IMG/VR virus record: IMGVR_UViG_3300007640_000257
Span: 1 to 22,805 of that record
DNA length: 22,805 nt
Strand: one strand, 5' to 3'
From: a virus
Under the pieces are notes generated by a model, which had not been told where the DNA came from, did not search any database, and was given only the letters and a program-made list of their open reading frames with translations. Shown piece by piece: positions 1 through 7,609 of the stretch. A program made the translations under genes and the position numbers. The first letter of the stretch is position 1. Each line of letters begins with the position of its first letter.

Positions 1-1055
1 TCCTCAAAGTCTTGAAATTCTAATTGAATAGAAGGATCATTTATTTGAAATGCCTTTTCTAATCCATCAGTTAACATTTCTCTCATTGGGTTTATCTGTG
101 ATCTGTAAAGTAATTTTAAACTTTGTACCATTTTATCTGCTTCACTAGCGAACCCACTTGGTGTAGGAAGTCCGAACAATCCTGGATCATTTACTTTATG
201 TGCTAACATAATCTTAGATGTTGCCTCTTTACTTACAAAATCGAACTTCTGATAAGCGTCGTCAATAGTAATATTTTCTACTGTTGTTGCGTTTTCTTTA
301 TTATCATTAAACGCGACAATAATTCTATCACCACTTGTTCCTGTTAATTTATTTATGATAGCGTTCTTGGCATCTTCCATAGCTTCCTCAGAATCAGTTT
401 CACCTTGATTAATATTTACAATAGTACCAACCGAAAAACTATTCTTTATATGTTTCACAAAGAAATTTGAAAGTTCTTGTTCTACCTCACAATATTGTAT
501 TCCACTTTGGTAATCTGGTAATGCGAATATTGGTTGAGAAGAAATTCTCTTGATGTATAATATTTCAGATGATTTACCATCACCTTTACCGAACGCTGGA
601 AGAAATTCTGGTCTAAATTTAGATTTCAGATTCCAGTCAAAACTATACCAATATCCTGAAGGATCGTCTAATACATCTTGTTCTTTATTTACTGCTAATG
701 TTCGTACAGGTATAGAATATAATTTAACAAGATCCCCGTTGTAATCATAAACAACTTGAAAGGCACATTGCCCTTGTACTTTAAAATCTAATGCTCCCAA
801 TCTTAGATCATCTTCACTTAGAATATTTGATATATCACCACCTTCTGATGTTAATAAACCATCACCAATTATATAATTAGTAAAGTTGTCTATAATAGCA
901 GCGTTTGTAGGACTCCCGAAATACATACTCTCCACCTTATAGAAATAGGCATTATCAATACCGTTTGTTATATACTTTCCGTTATAACCACTAAGTAAAG
1001 TTGTTATATCAACTCGTTCATAATCGTTCTGATTTAATACGTGTATTCTTTTCAT
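1..1055 (-). CDS. Phage portal protein (C-terminus cut by window edge)
   Basis: The frame is open from ATG at 1053-1055 to the left edge, giving 351 codons without a stop. The protein begins MKRIHVLNQNDYERVD. It contains a portal-like N-terminal stretch (YFYKVESMYFGSPTNAAIID, then NFTNYIIGDGL) and a later segment, LAHKVNDPGLFGLPTPSG, of a kind seen in portals of Bacteroidetes phages. The portal forms the dodecameric ring at one capsid vertex through which DNA is packaged and to which the tail attaches. The start lies 18 bases after the stop of the preceding gene and has an A-rich leader (AAAGAGAATAAAGAAT) with no Shine-Dalgarno site. It is odd that the portal comes last in the virion module, far from terminase. 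Identity is from remembered family resemblance, not a search. Confidence 0.82.
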   Translation of the reverse strand, partial: MKRIHVLNQNDYERVDITTLLSGYNGKYITNGIDNAYFYKVESMYFGSPTNAAIIDNFTNYIIGDGLLTSEGGDISNILSEDDLRLGALDFKVQGQCAFQVVYDYNGDLVKLYSIPVRTLAVNKEQDVLDDPSGYWYSFDWNLKSKFRPEFLPAFGKGDGKSSEILYIKRISSQPIFALPDYQSGIQYCEVEQELSNFFVKHIKNSFSVGTIVNINQGETDSEEAMEDAKNAIINKLTGTSGDRIIVAFNDNKENATTVENITIDDAYQKFDFVSKEATSKIMLAHKVNDPGLFGLPTPSGFASEADKMVQSLKLLYRSQINPMREMLTDGLEKAFQINDPSIQLEFQDFE

Positions 1056-1072
1056 ATTCTTTATTCTCTTTT

Positions 1073-1858
1073 TTATATTGTTATAATATCATTACTTGTG
1101 TTTGGTTCATATAGATTGAAATTCTCTAAATCGGTCTGATCAGTAACATATATCTTTCCTCTCCATAATAATGGATTTCTCTTTATTAATGTTATATCAC
1201 TAATCGTTGTATCAAATCCATTTCCACTAAACACTAAATCTGTTCCACCACCACTTGTTAATATTATTTCTCTGTCAGTTGTTGATGTTATATATTCTAA
1301 TGGTCCACCACCTAAACTAACTCCTATTCCATATTCAAAATATCCTATATCAGTTCCACCTGTATATGTTAAATTATATTGAACTCCTCTTGATGTTGTA
1401 CCCACATCTTGTGTCAAAGATCCCGCTGTTCCATAATCACCATCAAAACTTGCCGATCCTCCTGATATACTCCATCCCAATACTGGTGTCCACGAGGCAG
1501 TACCATTACTAAAATCACCATCAACAACTAAATCTGTTTGATCCGTAACTCCATATATAATTCCCTCGTAACTATCTGCCTCATTAAATGTGAAAGAAAA
1601 TTCTACTTGTAACATACCTCTTGTTTGTGATGATGTTAAACTAAGAGTAGTCTCTACCTGTGTTAATTCATTTTTCAGTTGTAACTGAACAGGTTCAAAA
1701 TATTCTCTATATGGTACTGTTAGTGTGTTATCAGTTACGGTACCAGTTAATATACTTGTTATATCAGCGGTTAATATAATAGTATCCGCTGTGTATAAAG
1801 TAGTATCCGCTGTTATCGGAGTCCTATCATTTGGTGTTGTCGTTAATATTTTTAACAT
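1073..1858 (-). CDS. Virion-associated protein with inserted jelly-roll-like domain
   Basis: A 261-residue protein. Its first ~100 residues and last ~25 residues read like one small beta-rich Bacteroidetes-phage virion protein. Between them, residues ~110-235, lies a Gly/Ser/Thr-rich stretch (VVDGDFSNGTASWTPVLGWS, then tryptophan- and glycine-rich strands) typical of carbohydrate-binding jelly-roll modules. The insert is bracketed by near copies of one peptide, YGVTDQTDL before and YVTDQTDL after, as if a domain was added with duplication of the junction. Near the N-terminus the triplet TAD recurs (TADTTLYTADTIILTAD). The gene has its own promoter-like element and sits behind a terminator, so it and the portal can form a separate transcript. 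Exact role unknown; a head or tail decoration binding surface sugars is an inference. Confidence 0.6.
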   Translation of the reverse strand: MLKILTTTPNDRTPITADTTLYTADTIILTADITSILTGTVTDNTLTVPYREYFEPVQLQLKNELTQVETTLSLTSSQTRGMLQVEFSFTFNEADSYEGIIYGVTDQTDLVVDGDFSNGTASWTPVLGWSISGGSASFDGDYGTAGSLTQDVGTTSRGVQYNLTYTGGTDIGYFEYGIGVSLGGGPLEYITSTTDREIILTSGGGTDLVFSGNGFDTTISDITLIKRNPLLWRGKIYVTDQTDLENFNLYEPNTSNDIITI

Positions 1859-1887
1859 ATTTCTATTATATTTGTCTTATACCTTCT

Positions 1888-1921
1888 TACATTAAAAAGC
1901 CATAAAAAAGTTTTTGTCCAT
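1888..1921 (-). promoter_or_regulatory. Late-promoter-like element A
   Basis: Minus strand reads GGACA, 15 bases ending ATGG, then CTTTTTAATGTA. The layout and nearly all bases match two other copies, at 5343-5375 and 14034-14067. It lies 30 bases before the start at 1858 and immediately after the terminator at 1927-1958, exactly where a promoter restarting transcription would be expected. Promoter function is inferred from repetition and position. Confidence 0.6.
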
Positions 1922-1926
1922 AAATA

Positions 1927-1958
1927 AAAAAACCCCATACTTTCGTAAGAGGTTTTTT
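1927..1958 (-). terminator. Intrinsic terminator after the second paralogous tail gene
   Basis: Perfect A6/T6 arms continue into a C/G-rich stem around the loop GAAA (minus strand). The stem is 14 bp with one T-T mismatch and one G-U pair. The T-run follows the hairpin on the minus strand, 40 bases after the stop at 1998. The A-run on the other side means it could also act on the plus strand, but no plus-strand gene ends here. Confidence 0.8.
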
Positions 1959-1997
1959 AAGAAAAAAAATTATAATATAGAAATTATAAAATTATCA

Positions 1998-2558
1998 TTA
2001 TAAATTATCTGTAGAAACTAATGCTTCTAACGCTGTTATCGCTCCACTTGTTAAATAGAATATTGGGTCTAATTCAACAGCGGTTGCTATTAACTGATAC
2101 CCATTCAATGCATCTAATGTACCACCTACCAAAGAACTTCCTGCTATTTCACAACCAAACTCTTGTCCTATTAAAAATACATCACCACTGTTTGCTTCTA
2201 CAAATATAAGTGGTCTACCCAACGCCATCTGTTTAACCTGATACTCCATAAGAGGAGTTATTTTAGTTAAAGTAAAATTAAGTATTTGAGTCCAGATAGT
2301 TGTTCCGTTATCTCTACTTGAAAGTATATCTTGTTGAAAAGTATTAGCAGAATTTTTCAATTCGTATTTAAATACTTCAGATAATGTCCCAAGGTTCGAT
2401 ATAAACATTCCTGTTTGTGAGGTTGTTGGTCCAAAACTCCTACCACCCGTTGAGGTGAACCCATATTCATCATAATTAGCAAACATAATAGATTTTAGTC
2501 CACTTACACCATCCTTACATTCCAAGTCTATCTTACCTCTAGTAATATCACACGCCAT
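1998..2558 (-). CDS. Tail tube-like virion protein, copy 2
   Basis: A 186-residue protein starting MACDITRGKIDLECKDGVSG. It is a clear paralogue of the next gene to the right (2630-3169). The two are nearly identical over LGTLSEVFKYELKNSANTFQ and the stretch after it, and differ mainly at residues ~30-55, where this copy is 7 residues longer. Small proteins of this type occur beside the capsid gene in Bacteroidetes phages and are taken to be structural, probably tail tube or major tail protein; that role is inferred from size, position and absence of another tail tube candidate. A hairpin precedes the gene and a terminator follows it, so its expression may be set separately from its twin. The start has no Shine-Dalgarno site. 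Confidence 0.6.
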   Translation of the reverse strand: MACDITRGKIDLECKDGVSGLKSIMFANYDEYGFTSTGGRSFGPTTSQTGMFISNLGTLSEVFKYELKNSANTFQQDILSSRDNGTTIWTQILNFTLTKITPLMEYQVKQMALGRPLIFVEANSGDVFLIGQEFGCEIAGSSLVGGTLDALNGYQLIATAVELDPIFYLTSGAITALEALVSTDNL

Positions 2559-2590
2559 ATCTATGTTGTTTATCTTTTTTATATTAATTC

Positions 2591-2612
2591 AGGGGAACAT
2601 TAAAGTTCCCCT
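2591..2612 (-). promoter_or_regulatory. Intergenic hairpin between the paralogous tail genes
   Basis: AGGGGAAC and GTTCCCCT form a perfect 8-bp stem with a 6-base loop. It lies 18 bases after the stop at 2630 and is followed on the minus strand by GAATTAATATAAAAAA. There is no T-run, so a strong intrinsic terminator is unlikely; RNA 3' end protection, processing or partial attenuation fit better. A matching hairpin with the same flanks lies at 3202-3225. Confidence 0.55.
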
Positions 2613-2629
2613 TATTAATTTATTTATTA

Positions 2630-3169
2630 TTATAAGTTGTTTGTAGATACTAATGCATCTAAAGCAGTGATTGCACCAGCATCTAAATAATAGATGGGGT
2701 TCTTCTCAGTTGCCGTAGCGACCATTGTATATCCATTTAATGCATCCATTGTACCACCAACTAATGATGATCCACTGATTTCACAACCAAACTCTTGTCC
2801 AACAACGAAGACTTGACCACTATTCGCTTCCACAAATATAATTGGTCGTCCTAAAGCCGCCATTTTCATTTCATACTCCATTTCAGGAGTTATTTTTGTT
2901 AACGTAAAGTTTAATATTTGAGTCCAAAGTGTTGTTCCGTTATCTCTTGAAGATAATATATCTTGTTGAAATGTATTAGCACTATTCTTTAATTCATATT
3001 TAAACACTTCACTTAACGTACCAAGATCTGTAAGTGCTTCACCACTTGCTGTCGTTGAGGAAACTGTAAATCCATAAGCACTGTAATTAGCTAACATAAT
3101 GGATTTTATTCCACTTACTGCATCTTTACATTCCAAATCGATTTTCCCTCTTGTAATATCACACGCCAT
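2630..3169 (-). CDS. Tail tube-like virion protein, copy 1
   Basis: A 179-residue protein starting MACDITRGKIDLECKDAVSG and ending ALVSTNNL. It shares most of its length with the copy at 1998-2558, including FVEANSG, GQEFGCEI and SSLVGGT segments. Codons differ often where residues are the same, which points to an old duplication kept by selection at the protein level. It lies directly downstream of the major capsid gene and is likely made in large amounts. Tail tube (major tail protein) is the favoured role for one or both copies, by position and family resemblance; a head decoration role cannot be excluded. The start follows an A-rich leader (ACATATACAAATGG). Confidence 0.6.
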   Translation of the reverse strand: MACDITRGKIDLECKDAVSGIKSIMLANYSAYGFTVSSTTASGEALTDLGTLSEVFKYELKNSANTFQQDILSSRDNGTTLWTQILNFTLTKITPEMEYEMKMAALGRPIIFVEANSGQVFVVGQEFGCEISGSSLVGGTMDALNGYTMVATATEKNPIYYLDAGAITALDALVSTNNL

Positions 3170-3201
3170 TTGTATATGTTTATTGTTTTTTATATTAATT
3201 C

Positions 3202-3225
3202 GGGGGATTATATTTCAAATCCCCC
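3202..3225 (-). promoter_or_regulatory. Intergenic hairpin after the capsid gene
   Basis: GGGGGATT and AATCCCCC form an 8-bp perfect stem with an 8-base loop, 24 bases after the capsid stop. The flanks (CTTATTAATT on one side, TATTAATTCG on the other) match those of the hairpin at 2591-2612, so the whole spacer seems to have been duplicated with the tail gene. The minus strand lacks a T-run, so this is probably a stabilising or attenuating hairpin rather than a full terminator. Confidence 0.55.
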
Positions 3226-3248
3226 TTATTAATTGTTAATTTTATTTA

Positions 3249-4145
3249 TTATGCTGTTGCGTAATAAACGATTTCCGCTCCGAAACTATACCCAACTGCC
3301 GCTGTGAACTTAATCTGAGTGTTAATATTACCAGATAAATCTAATAATTCTTGAACTTTTACTTCGTTATAATCCGCTTCTAATCCTGTAAGGAAAGCAA
3401 CGTTTTTAAGTCTGTAAGCAGCTATTGTATTTGCTGGTAAACCACCAATACTGATGATTGGAACACCTAAGTAATCCAATTCTTTATCTCCTACTGGTGT
3501 ACCTACTAAGTAGTTTCCAATTTGAGATTGTTTGTAGTTTTTAGCTACATTACTTGATGCTACCATAACTAACATTGGATCGTTAATTACACTATCAGGA
3601 ATAGCGTCGTAAACTTTCGCTAATTCTGCTTGTACATTTGCCGATGTTGAAGCCGTACCTACTACGTCTACTACATCTCCGTCTGCTGCCCATTGTGCTA
3701 ATAAACCGTTGAAAGATGCTGTTGTACCATCACCTTGCCAGATTTCATTATCAATTGCTTGTCCCATATTATTTAACATCGCCTCTAAGATCCCGTCTAA
3801 TATAGTTGCTGGTACCTCAGCGTGAGCTGAAAATAAACCTGCTTGTTGTGCTTGAAAAGTTTGAGCGAAATCATCTTTACAGATTTGTTCGTCAATTTTA
3901 TACTTACTCAATGCTACTTCTTTATCTGCATATGTGATCGTTCCAGAAGGATCGAAACCACAACCCGCTCCTACTTGAAGAGCTGCTGAATAAGATAATT
4001 TTGGAAGGAATCCACTACCAATGATATTTGGTAAAATTGTGATTGCTCCTTTTCCGATTGTGTCTGATGCTTTAAACGCTTGAACGAATAACTCACCTGC
4101 CAGTGCTCCTGCGTAACCTGATGTTACTGTTGTACTTGTTGCCAT
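3249..4145 (-). CDS. Major capsid protein (HK97 fold type)
   Basis: A 298-residue protein starting MATSTTVTSGYAGALAGELF. It has the composition and order of Bacteroidetes-phage major capsid proteins: an N-terminal arm, a central segment AMLNNMGQAIDNEIWQGDGT, a Pro-rich stretch on conserved strands (DYLGVPIISIGGLPANT), and a C-terminal FTAAVGYSFGAEIVYYATA. It would form the icosahedral shell. There is no long N-terminal delta domain, consistent with a scaffold supplied by the protein encoded just upstream (4148-5341), whose stop lies two bases before this start. The identity is from remembered family likeness and from its place after a protease/scaffold gene. Confidence 0.85.
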   Translation of the reverse strand: MATSTTVTSGYAGALAGELFVQAFKASDTIGKGAITILPNIIGSGFLPKLSYSAALQVGAGCGFDPSGTITYADKEVALSKYKIDEQICKDDFAQTFQAQQAGLFSAHAEVPATILDGILEAMLNNMGQAIDNEIWQGDGTTASFNGLLAQWAADGDVVDVVGTASTSANVQAELAKVYDAIPDSVINDPMLVMVASSNVAKNYKQSQIGNYLVGTPVGDKELDYLGVPIISIGGLPANTIAAYRLKNVAFLTGLEADYNEVKVQELLDLSGNINTQIKFTAAVGYSFGAEIVYYATA

Positions 4146-4147
4146 TT

Positions 4148-5341
4148 TTATTTGTTATTTTTTTTTGTTATCCTTTCGATTGCATTCAACATACTTTCGT
4201 TAGATTTTTCAATTGTTTTAAAATTAATAGGATTTGTATTACCCATTGATTTTAATTTTTGAGAAACTGGTTGTTTTTTCAATTCCTCATTCTCTTTTGT
4301 AATCTCTTCTAATTTAGAGTTCATTTCCTCGAATTTTAATTTCAATTCAATTAATTCTTTATTCTCTTCGATTACTACTTCTTTTAATTCTACTTCTTCT
4401 TTTAATTCTACTTCTTTTAATTCTACTTCTTCTTCTTCTTCATCCATCATTTGTTCTTTCTTCTTGTTCATATCTTCTTCAACTTCTTCTGCTGGTGTTT
4501 CTTCAACAGCAACTTCTACTTCTTCTTCCGTTTCAGATTCAACATCTTCGATAGAAACAATTACACCTTCTGCGTCTGTAACATACTTTTTATCTTCGTA
4601 AACAAATTCACCCACGAAAACTTCTAAATCTTCATTTGTTACTGTATTACCTTCGATAAACTCATCTGCCGTTAACATCCCTTTATCAGTTTCCCAAGTC
4701 GCTAACTTAACGTCATCAGAAAACATTTTTAATAGTTTTTTTACTATGCTCATTTTGTTTGTTCTTGTATTTTTTTCACTTTCTACGGCGTGATCTCCAT
4801 CTTTTCTAAAATTTATTTTCTCAAATCGAACAAAAGAATCGATTGAAAAACCAGTTGCCAGACCCGTTTCTACATATTCCGACCAAAGTTCATCTGATAG
4901 TTTCATTCCTACAACCCAGTCACCTTTTTCAACTGATAAACCAATTGAGTTTCCTTTGTCATTTGATCCATCTTGAACAATCCATTGTTCAACTACTGAA
5001 GTTCCTGTTAACCACTTATCATTTTCGTGATCAAAAGAAGTATTCTTCTGGTAACCTTTCATAATAAAATCTTGACTAAACTTCTCAATAGTTTCTGCGT
5101 CAAATTTTAAAAGAAATTCAGTTCCATCATCAAATTTACGAGGGATCTGCTGTTCAGGTCGTAATACTATTCCATAAAGTATTTTCTTTTTCTTATCAAC
5201 ACCAAAATTAATTTGTTGTTTTCTTACTTCTTCTTTCATAGCGATAAAATTAAATCCATTCGCGGGCTTTCCCACAATCGAGATTCCGTATAACATACCA
5301 TCTTCGTAAACTACCTTATACATTAATTGATCTTGTTCCAT
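4148..5341 (-). CDS. XkdF-type prohead protease fused to acidic scaffold-like region
   Basis: A 397-residue protein. Residues ~50-175 resemble the XkdF putative phage serine protease domain: YGIVLRPEQQIPRKF, then SFDHE (His105), GDWVVGMKLSDELW and TGFSIDSF (Ser166). His105 and Ser166 are candidate catalytic residues. Residues ~197-397 are different: very acidic, with repeated VELKE units and a coiled-coil-like stretch (KLKFEEMNSKLEEITKENEE), as expected of a scaffold. An ATG at residue 197 (4751-4753, MSIVKKLLKMF) follows an A-rich leader and could start a separate scaffold protein. The protease would trim scaffold and capsid during head maturation. The start is uncertain: a promoter-like element abuts this ATG, and the next Met (residue 7, 5323) begins MYKVVYEDGMLYGISIVGKP, a more usual family N-terminus. 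Confidence 0.75.
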   Translation of the reverse strand: MEQDQLMYKVVYEDGMLYGISIVGKPANGFNFIAMKEEVRKQQINFGVDKKKKILYGIVLRPEQQIPRKFDDGTEFLLKFDAETIEKFSQDFIMKGYQKNTSFDHENDKWLTGTSVVEQWIVQDGSNDKGNSIGLSVEKGDWVVGMKLSDELWSEYVETGLATGFSIDSFVRFEKINFRKDGDHAVESEKNTRTNKMSIVKKLLKMFSDDVKLATWETDKGMLTADEFIEGNTVTNEDLEVFVGEFVYEDKKYVTDAEGVIVSIEDVESETEEEVEVAVEETPAEEVEEDMNKKKEQMMDEEEEEVELKEVELKEEVELKEVVIEENKELIELKLKFEEMNSKLEEITKENEELKKQPVSQKLKSMGNTNPINFKTIEKSNESMLNAIERITKKNNK

Positions 5342-5342
5342 T

Positions 5343-5375
5343 ATATTAAAAAGTCATTTTTTATTTTCTGTCCAA
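5343..5375 (-). promoter_or_regulatory. Late-promoter-like element B
   Basis: Minus strand reads TTGGACA, 15 bases ending ATGA, then CTTTTTAATATA, the same layout as elements A and C. It begins just past the tape measure stop (5386) and ends one base before the ATG at 5341. If CTTTTTAATATA is a -10-like box, the transcript would begin at or inside that ATG, so translation would be leaderless or would start at residue 7. Confidence 0.58.
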
Positions 5376-5385
5376 TTTTCAAATC

Positions 5386-7437
5386 TTACAGAAATGTTGC
5401 GTTGTTTAATCTATTTCTATCTAAACTTTGTTGTGATGTAACCTCATCACTAACTACGAATGCTTGAATAGGATTCGCATTTAAGTCATCTGTTTGTCCA
5501 CCAATAGCGTCTGCTATCTGATTACTATTTGATTGTCCAACTAAATTAAATTGTGCTTGTGGTACTGCTGGTGGTGCAGCTCCTCCACCTCCACCACCTT
5601 GTCCTGGTACTTTAACTGCTAAGATTTTCTTAACAGAAGCGAATCCACTTGCTACAACTCCCGCCGCTGCAACCACACCCAAAGCAATACCAACAGGTCC
5701 TGGTATAGAATCTACCATTCCTGTAAAGGCAGATACACCACCTTTAATAGTGTCAATTGTCGCACCTACCACAGCGAGTGCTTTACCAGCAGCAGTTTCT
5801 TTTCCTGCTATATCTGATAACGTTCCGAACGCATCTCCTATTTTTCCTAATACATCTAATTTAGAATCCAACTCAGCTTTATTCAATTGTTTCCTTGCTT
5901 CTACATTCTCTCTTATTTGTTTTGTTCTCTCTTCCTCAGATATAGATGTATTATCAGTTATTAATTGTTCTCTCTCTTCTAATAAAGCCAACTTCTCTTG
6001 AAAAGATACTTCTTCATTCTCTAAATCTAATTGTATTTGTTCTTGTCTTAACTCATATTCCTCTTGTTTCTTTTCCTCTTCTAAAGCTTTTCTTTCATTC
6101 TCAATTTCTTGTTTCCTATCTTCATAAGCTATATCAGCATCTAATCTCGCCTGAGTGTCTTCATCATATAATGTTTTCTTAAATTCATAATCCGCAATTA
6201 ATAATTCATTCTCTAAAGCAAGTGCTTCTTTCTGTAATTCTATTTTCTTTAGTGGGTCAGTTTCTAAACTCGCTTCAAATTCTAATTGAGCAAGTCGTCT
6301 AGCATCTTCACTTTCTAATAAATCTATTTGTAATTGTTTCTCCTCATTTAAAAGTGCCACTCTATTAGTTTCAGTTTCTTCACCCTTAGCTGCTATATCA
6401 GCACGTACTTGTTCTGTTGCAGCTTGTGCTGAGATTAAAGCCGCTACATTTTCAGCACTATCCTCTTTAGCGAGTTCAGCTGCAGCTGATGCTTCTGCTG
6501 CTTTAGCTCCCGCAAGTAAAGCGGTCTCTTGTTTATTTAATATCTCTAATAATTTCTCATTCGCAGCTTGTCTTTCTCCTATACCCAAATTAACATTATC
6601 TCTTATCTTCCTCTGTTCTGCAGCTTGTCGTTCTAATTCTGCTGATGTCTTTGCTGCTTGTGCCGCTGCTATGATTGCTGCATCAGTTGAGGCTTTATAT
6701 GCTTTAGCTGTGTCGCGAGCCAACGTACCACTTACCTTTGATAAATTTTCTACTAATATTCCACCTATATCTCCCACCTCACCAGCAGCTTCAACAAAAT
6801 TAGTAACTACATCTTTACCCGCTTGTACTGCGGCTACTCCAACTTCATATAAATTGTTCTTAGTTTCTAATATAGCTAAATTTAAATCATTAATTACTGA
6901 TTGATCACCATTACCAAAAGGTGATTTTTCCCAAACAAGTTGTGCTTCTTGTATTCCCAGTTTAATACCAAAGAATAATGCTTTAAGAGGAGTTAATTGT
7001 AATGTAATTAAACCACCCAATACTTTTCCAAGTGCATCAAAATTATCTGATGATTTCGTAACAGCGTCATATGTTTCAACAAGGGCGTTTGCTACTTGTG
7101 AGAATACTTCTTGTATTGTACCCAATGTTATTGATACAAAATCCATCACACGTTTATTTCTCGTAAAGGCTTCTGTTAATCCAGCAACGGCTGCGATAAT
7201 TAATCCAATACCAAGTGCCTTTAAAGCTACTCCAACCGACTTAACTGCACCACCCAAACCTTTAACGGCTTTCTTCTGAGTTTTCGCATTATCTCCTATA
7301 TCAGTAATTGTGTGATTAACATTAACCGCACTTTTATCCATATTATCTAAAGCGTCTGTTGCCTTATCAATATCTTTTACTGCTCCATCCGATCTAACAA
7401 TTAAATCAATAAATCTTTTAATTATATTATCTGCCAT
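5386..7437 (-). CDS. Tail tape measure protein
   Basis: A 683-residue protein with typical tape measure architecture. It has a short N-terminal helical part, a hydrophobic stretch at residues ~61-91 (LKALGIGLIIAAVAGLTEAF), a long Ala/Glu/Lys/Gln-rich helical region at ~235-540, a second hydrophobic stretch at ~575-605 (PGPVGIALGVVAAAGVVASG), and a Gly/Pro-rich tail. Tape measures fill the tail tube during assembly, set its length and help DNA delivery. Using about 0.15 nm per residue, an established rule of thumb, the length suggests a tail of roughly 100 nm; this is an estimate. It follows the frameshifted tail assembly chaperone genes as in lambda-like phages, with one 50-residue gene between. 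Confidence is high because architecture and context agree. Confidence 0.88.
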   Translation of the reverse strand: MADNIIKRFIDLIVRSDGAVKDIDKATDALDNMDKSAVNVNHTITDIGDNAKTQKKAVKGLGGAVKSVGVALKALGIGLIIAAVAGLTEAFTRNKRVMDFVSITLGTIQEVFSQVANALVETYDAVTKSSDNFDALGKVLGGLITLQLTPLKALFFGIKLGIQEAQLVWEKSPFGNGDQSVINDLNLAILETKNNLYEVGVAAVQAGKDVVTNFVEAAGEVGDIGGILVENLSKVSGTLARDTAKAYKASTDAAIIAAAQAAKTSAELERQAAEQRKIRDNVNLGIGERQAANEKLLEILNKQETALLAGAKAAEASAAAELAKEDSAENVAALISAQAATEQVRADIAAKGEETETNRVALLNEEKQLQIDLLESEDARRLAQLEFEASLETDPLKKIELQKEALALENELLIADYEFKKTLYDEDTQARLDADIAYEDRKQEIENERKALEEEKKQEEYELRQEQIQLDLENEEVSFQEKLALLEEREQLITDNTSISEEERTKQIRENVEARKQLNKAELDSKLDVLGKIGDAFGTLSDIAGKETAAGKALAVVGATIDTIKGGVSAFTGMVDSIPGPVGIALGVVAAAGVVASGFASVKKILAVKVPGQGGGGGGAAPPAVPQAQFNLVGQSNSNQIADAIGGQTDDLNANPIQAFVVSDEVTSQQSLDRNRLNNATFL

Positions 7438-7447
7438 AACTTACTAC

Positions 7448-7600
7448 TTATTTATTTTTTAAATATTTCTTTTTAATCCTACCCCACCTTGTCTTCGGAA
7501 GTTCATACTTCCCCTTTGCTATTGAAATATATAAATCTGTGTTACCTTTACACACCTCTTCATTTTTTAATAATCTTATAATATCTCTTAAACTTGTCAT
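7448..7600 (-). CDS. Small basic protein between chaperone and tape measure
   Basis: A 50-residue open frame starting MTSLRDIIRLLKNEE and ending RRIKKKYLKNK-like (WGRIKKKYLKNK). It starts 10 bases after the stop of the frameshifted chaperone product (7610) and ends 10 bases before the tape measure start, so it fills the only gap in this array and lies in the same operon. The C-terminus is very basic. Lambda-like phages do not normally have a gene here, although small proteins in this spot are plausible assembly helpers. No function is recognised. Confidence 0.6.
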   Translation of the reverse strand: MTSLRDIIRLLKNEEVCKGNTDLYISIAKGKYELPKTRWGRIKKKYLKNK

Positions 7601-7609
7601 CTTATCTAA

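Noticed and set aside
4375-4445. VELKE repeats in the protease gene as a possible mobile or satellite repeat.
   Set aside because: The units are short, in frame and part of an acidic scaffold-like helix, so slippage within a gene is enough.
7467-7475. CTTTTTAAT on the plus strand, like the box of the late element.
   Set aside because: It lacks the GGACA part at the right spacing and lies inside the small 50-residue gene on the wrong strand.
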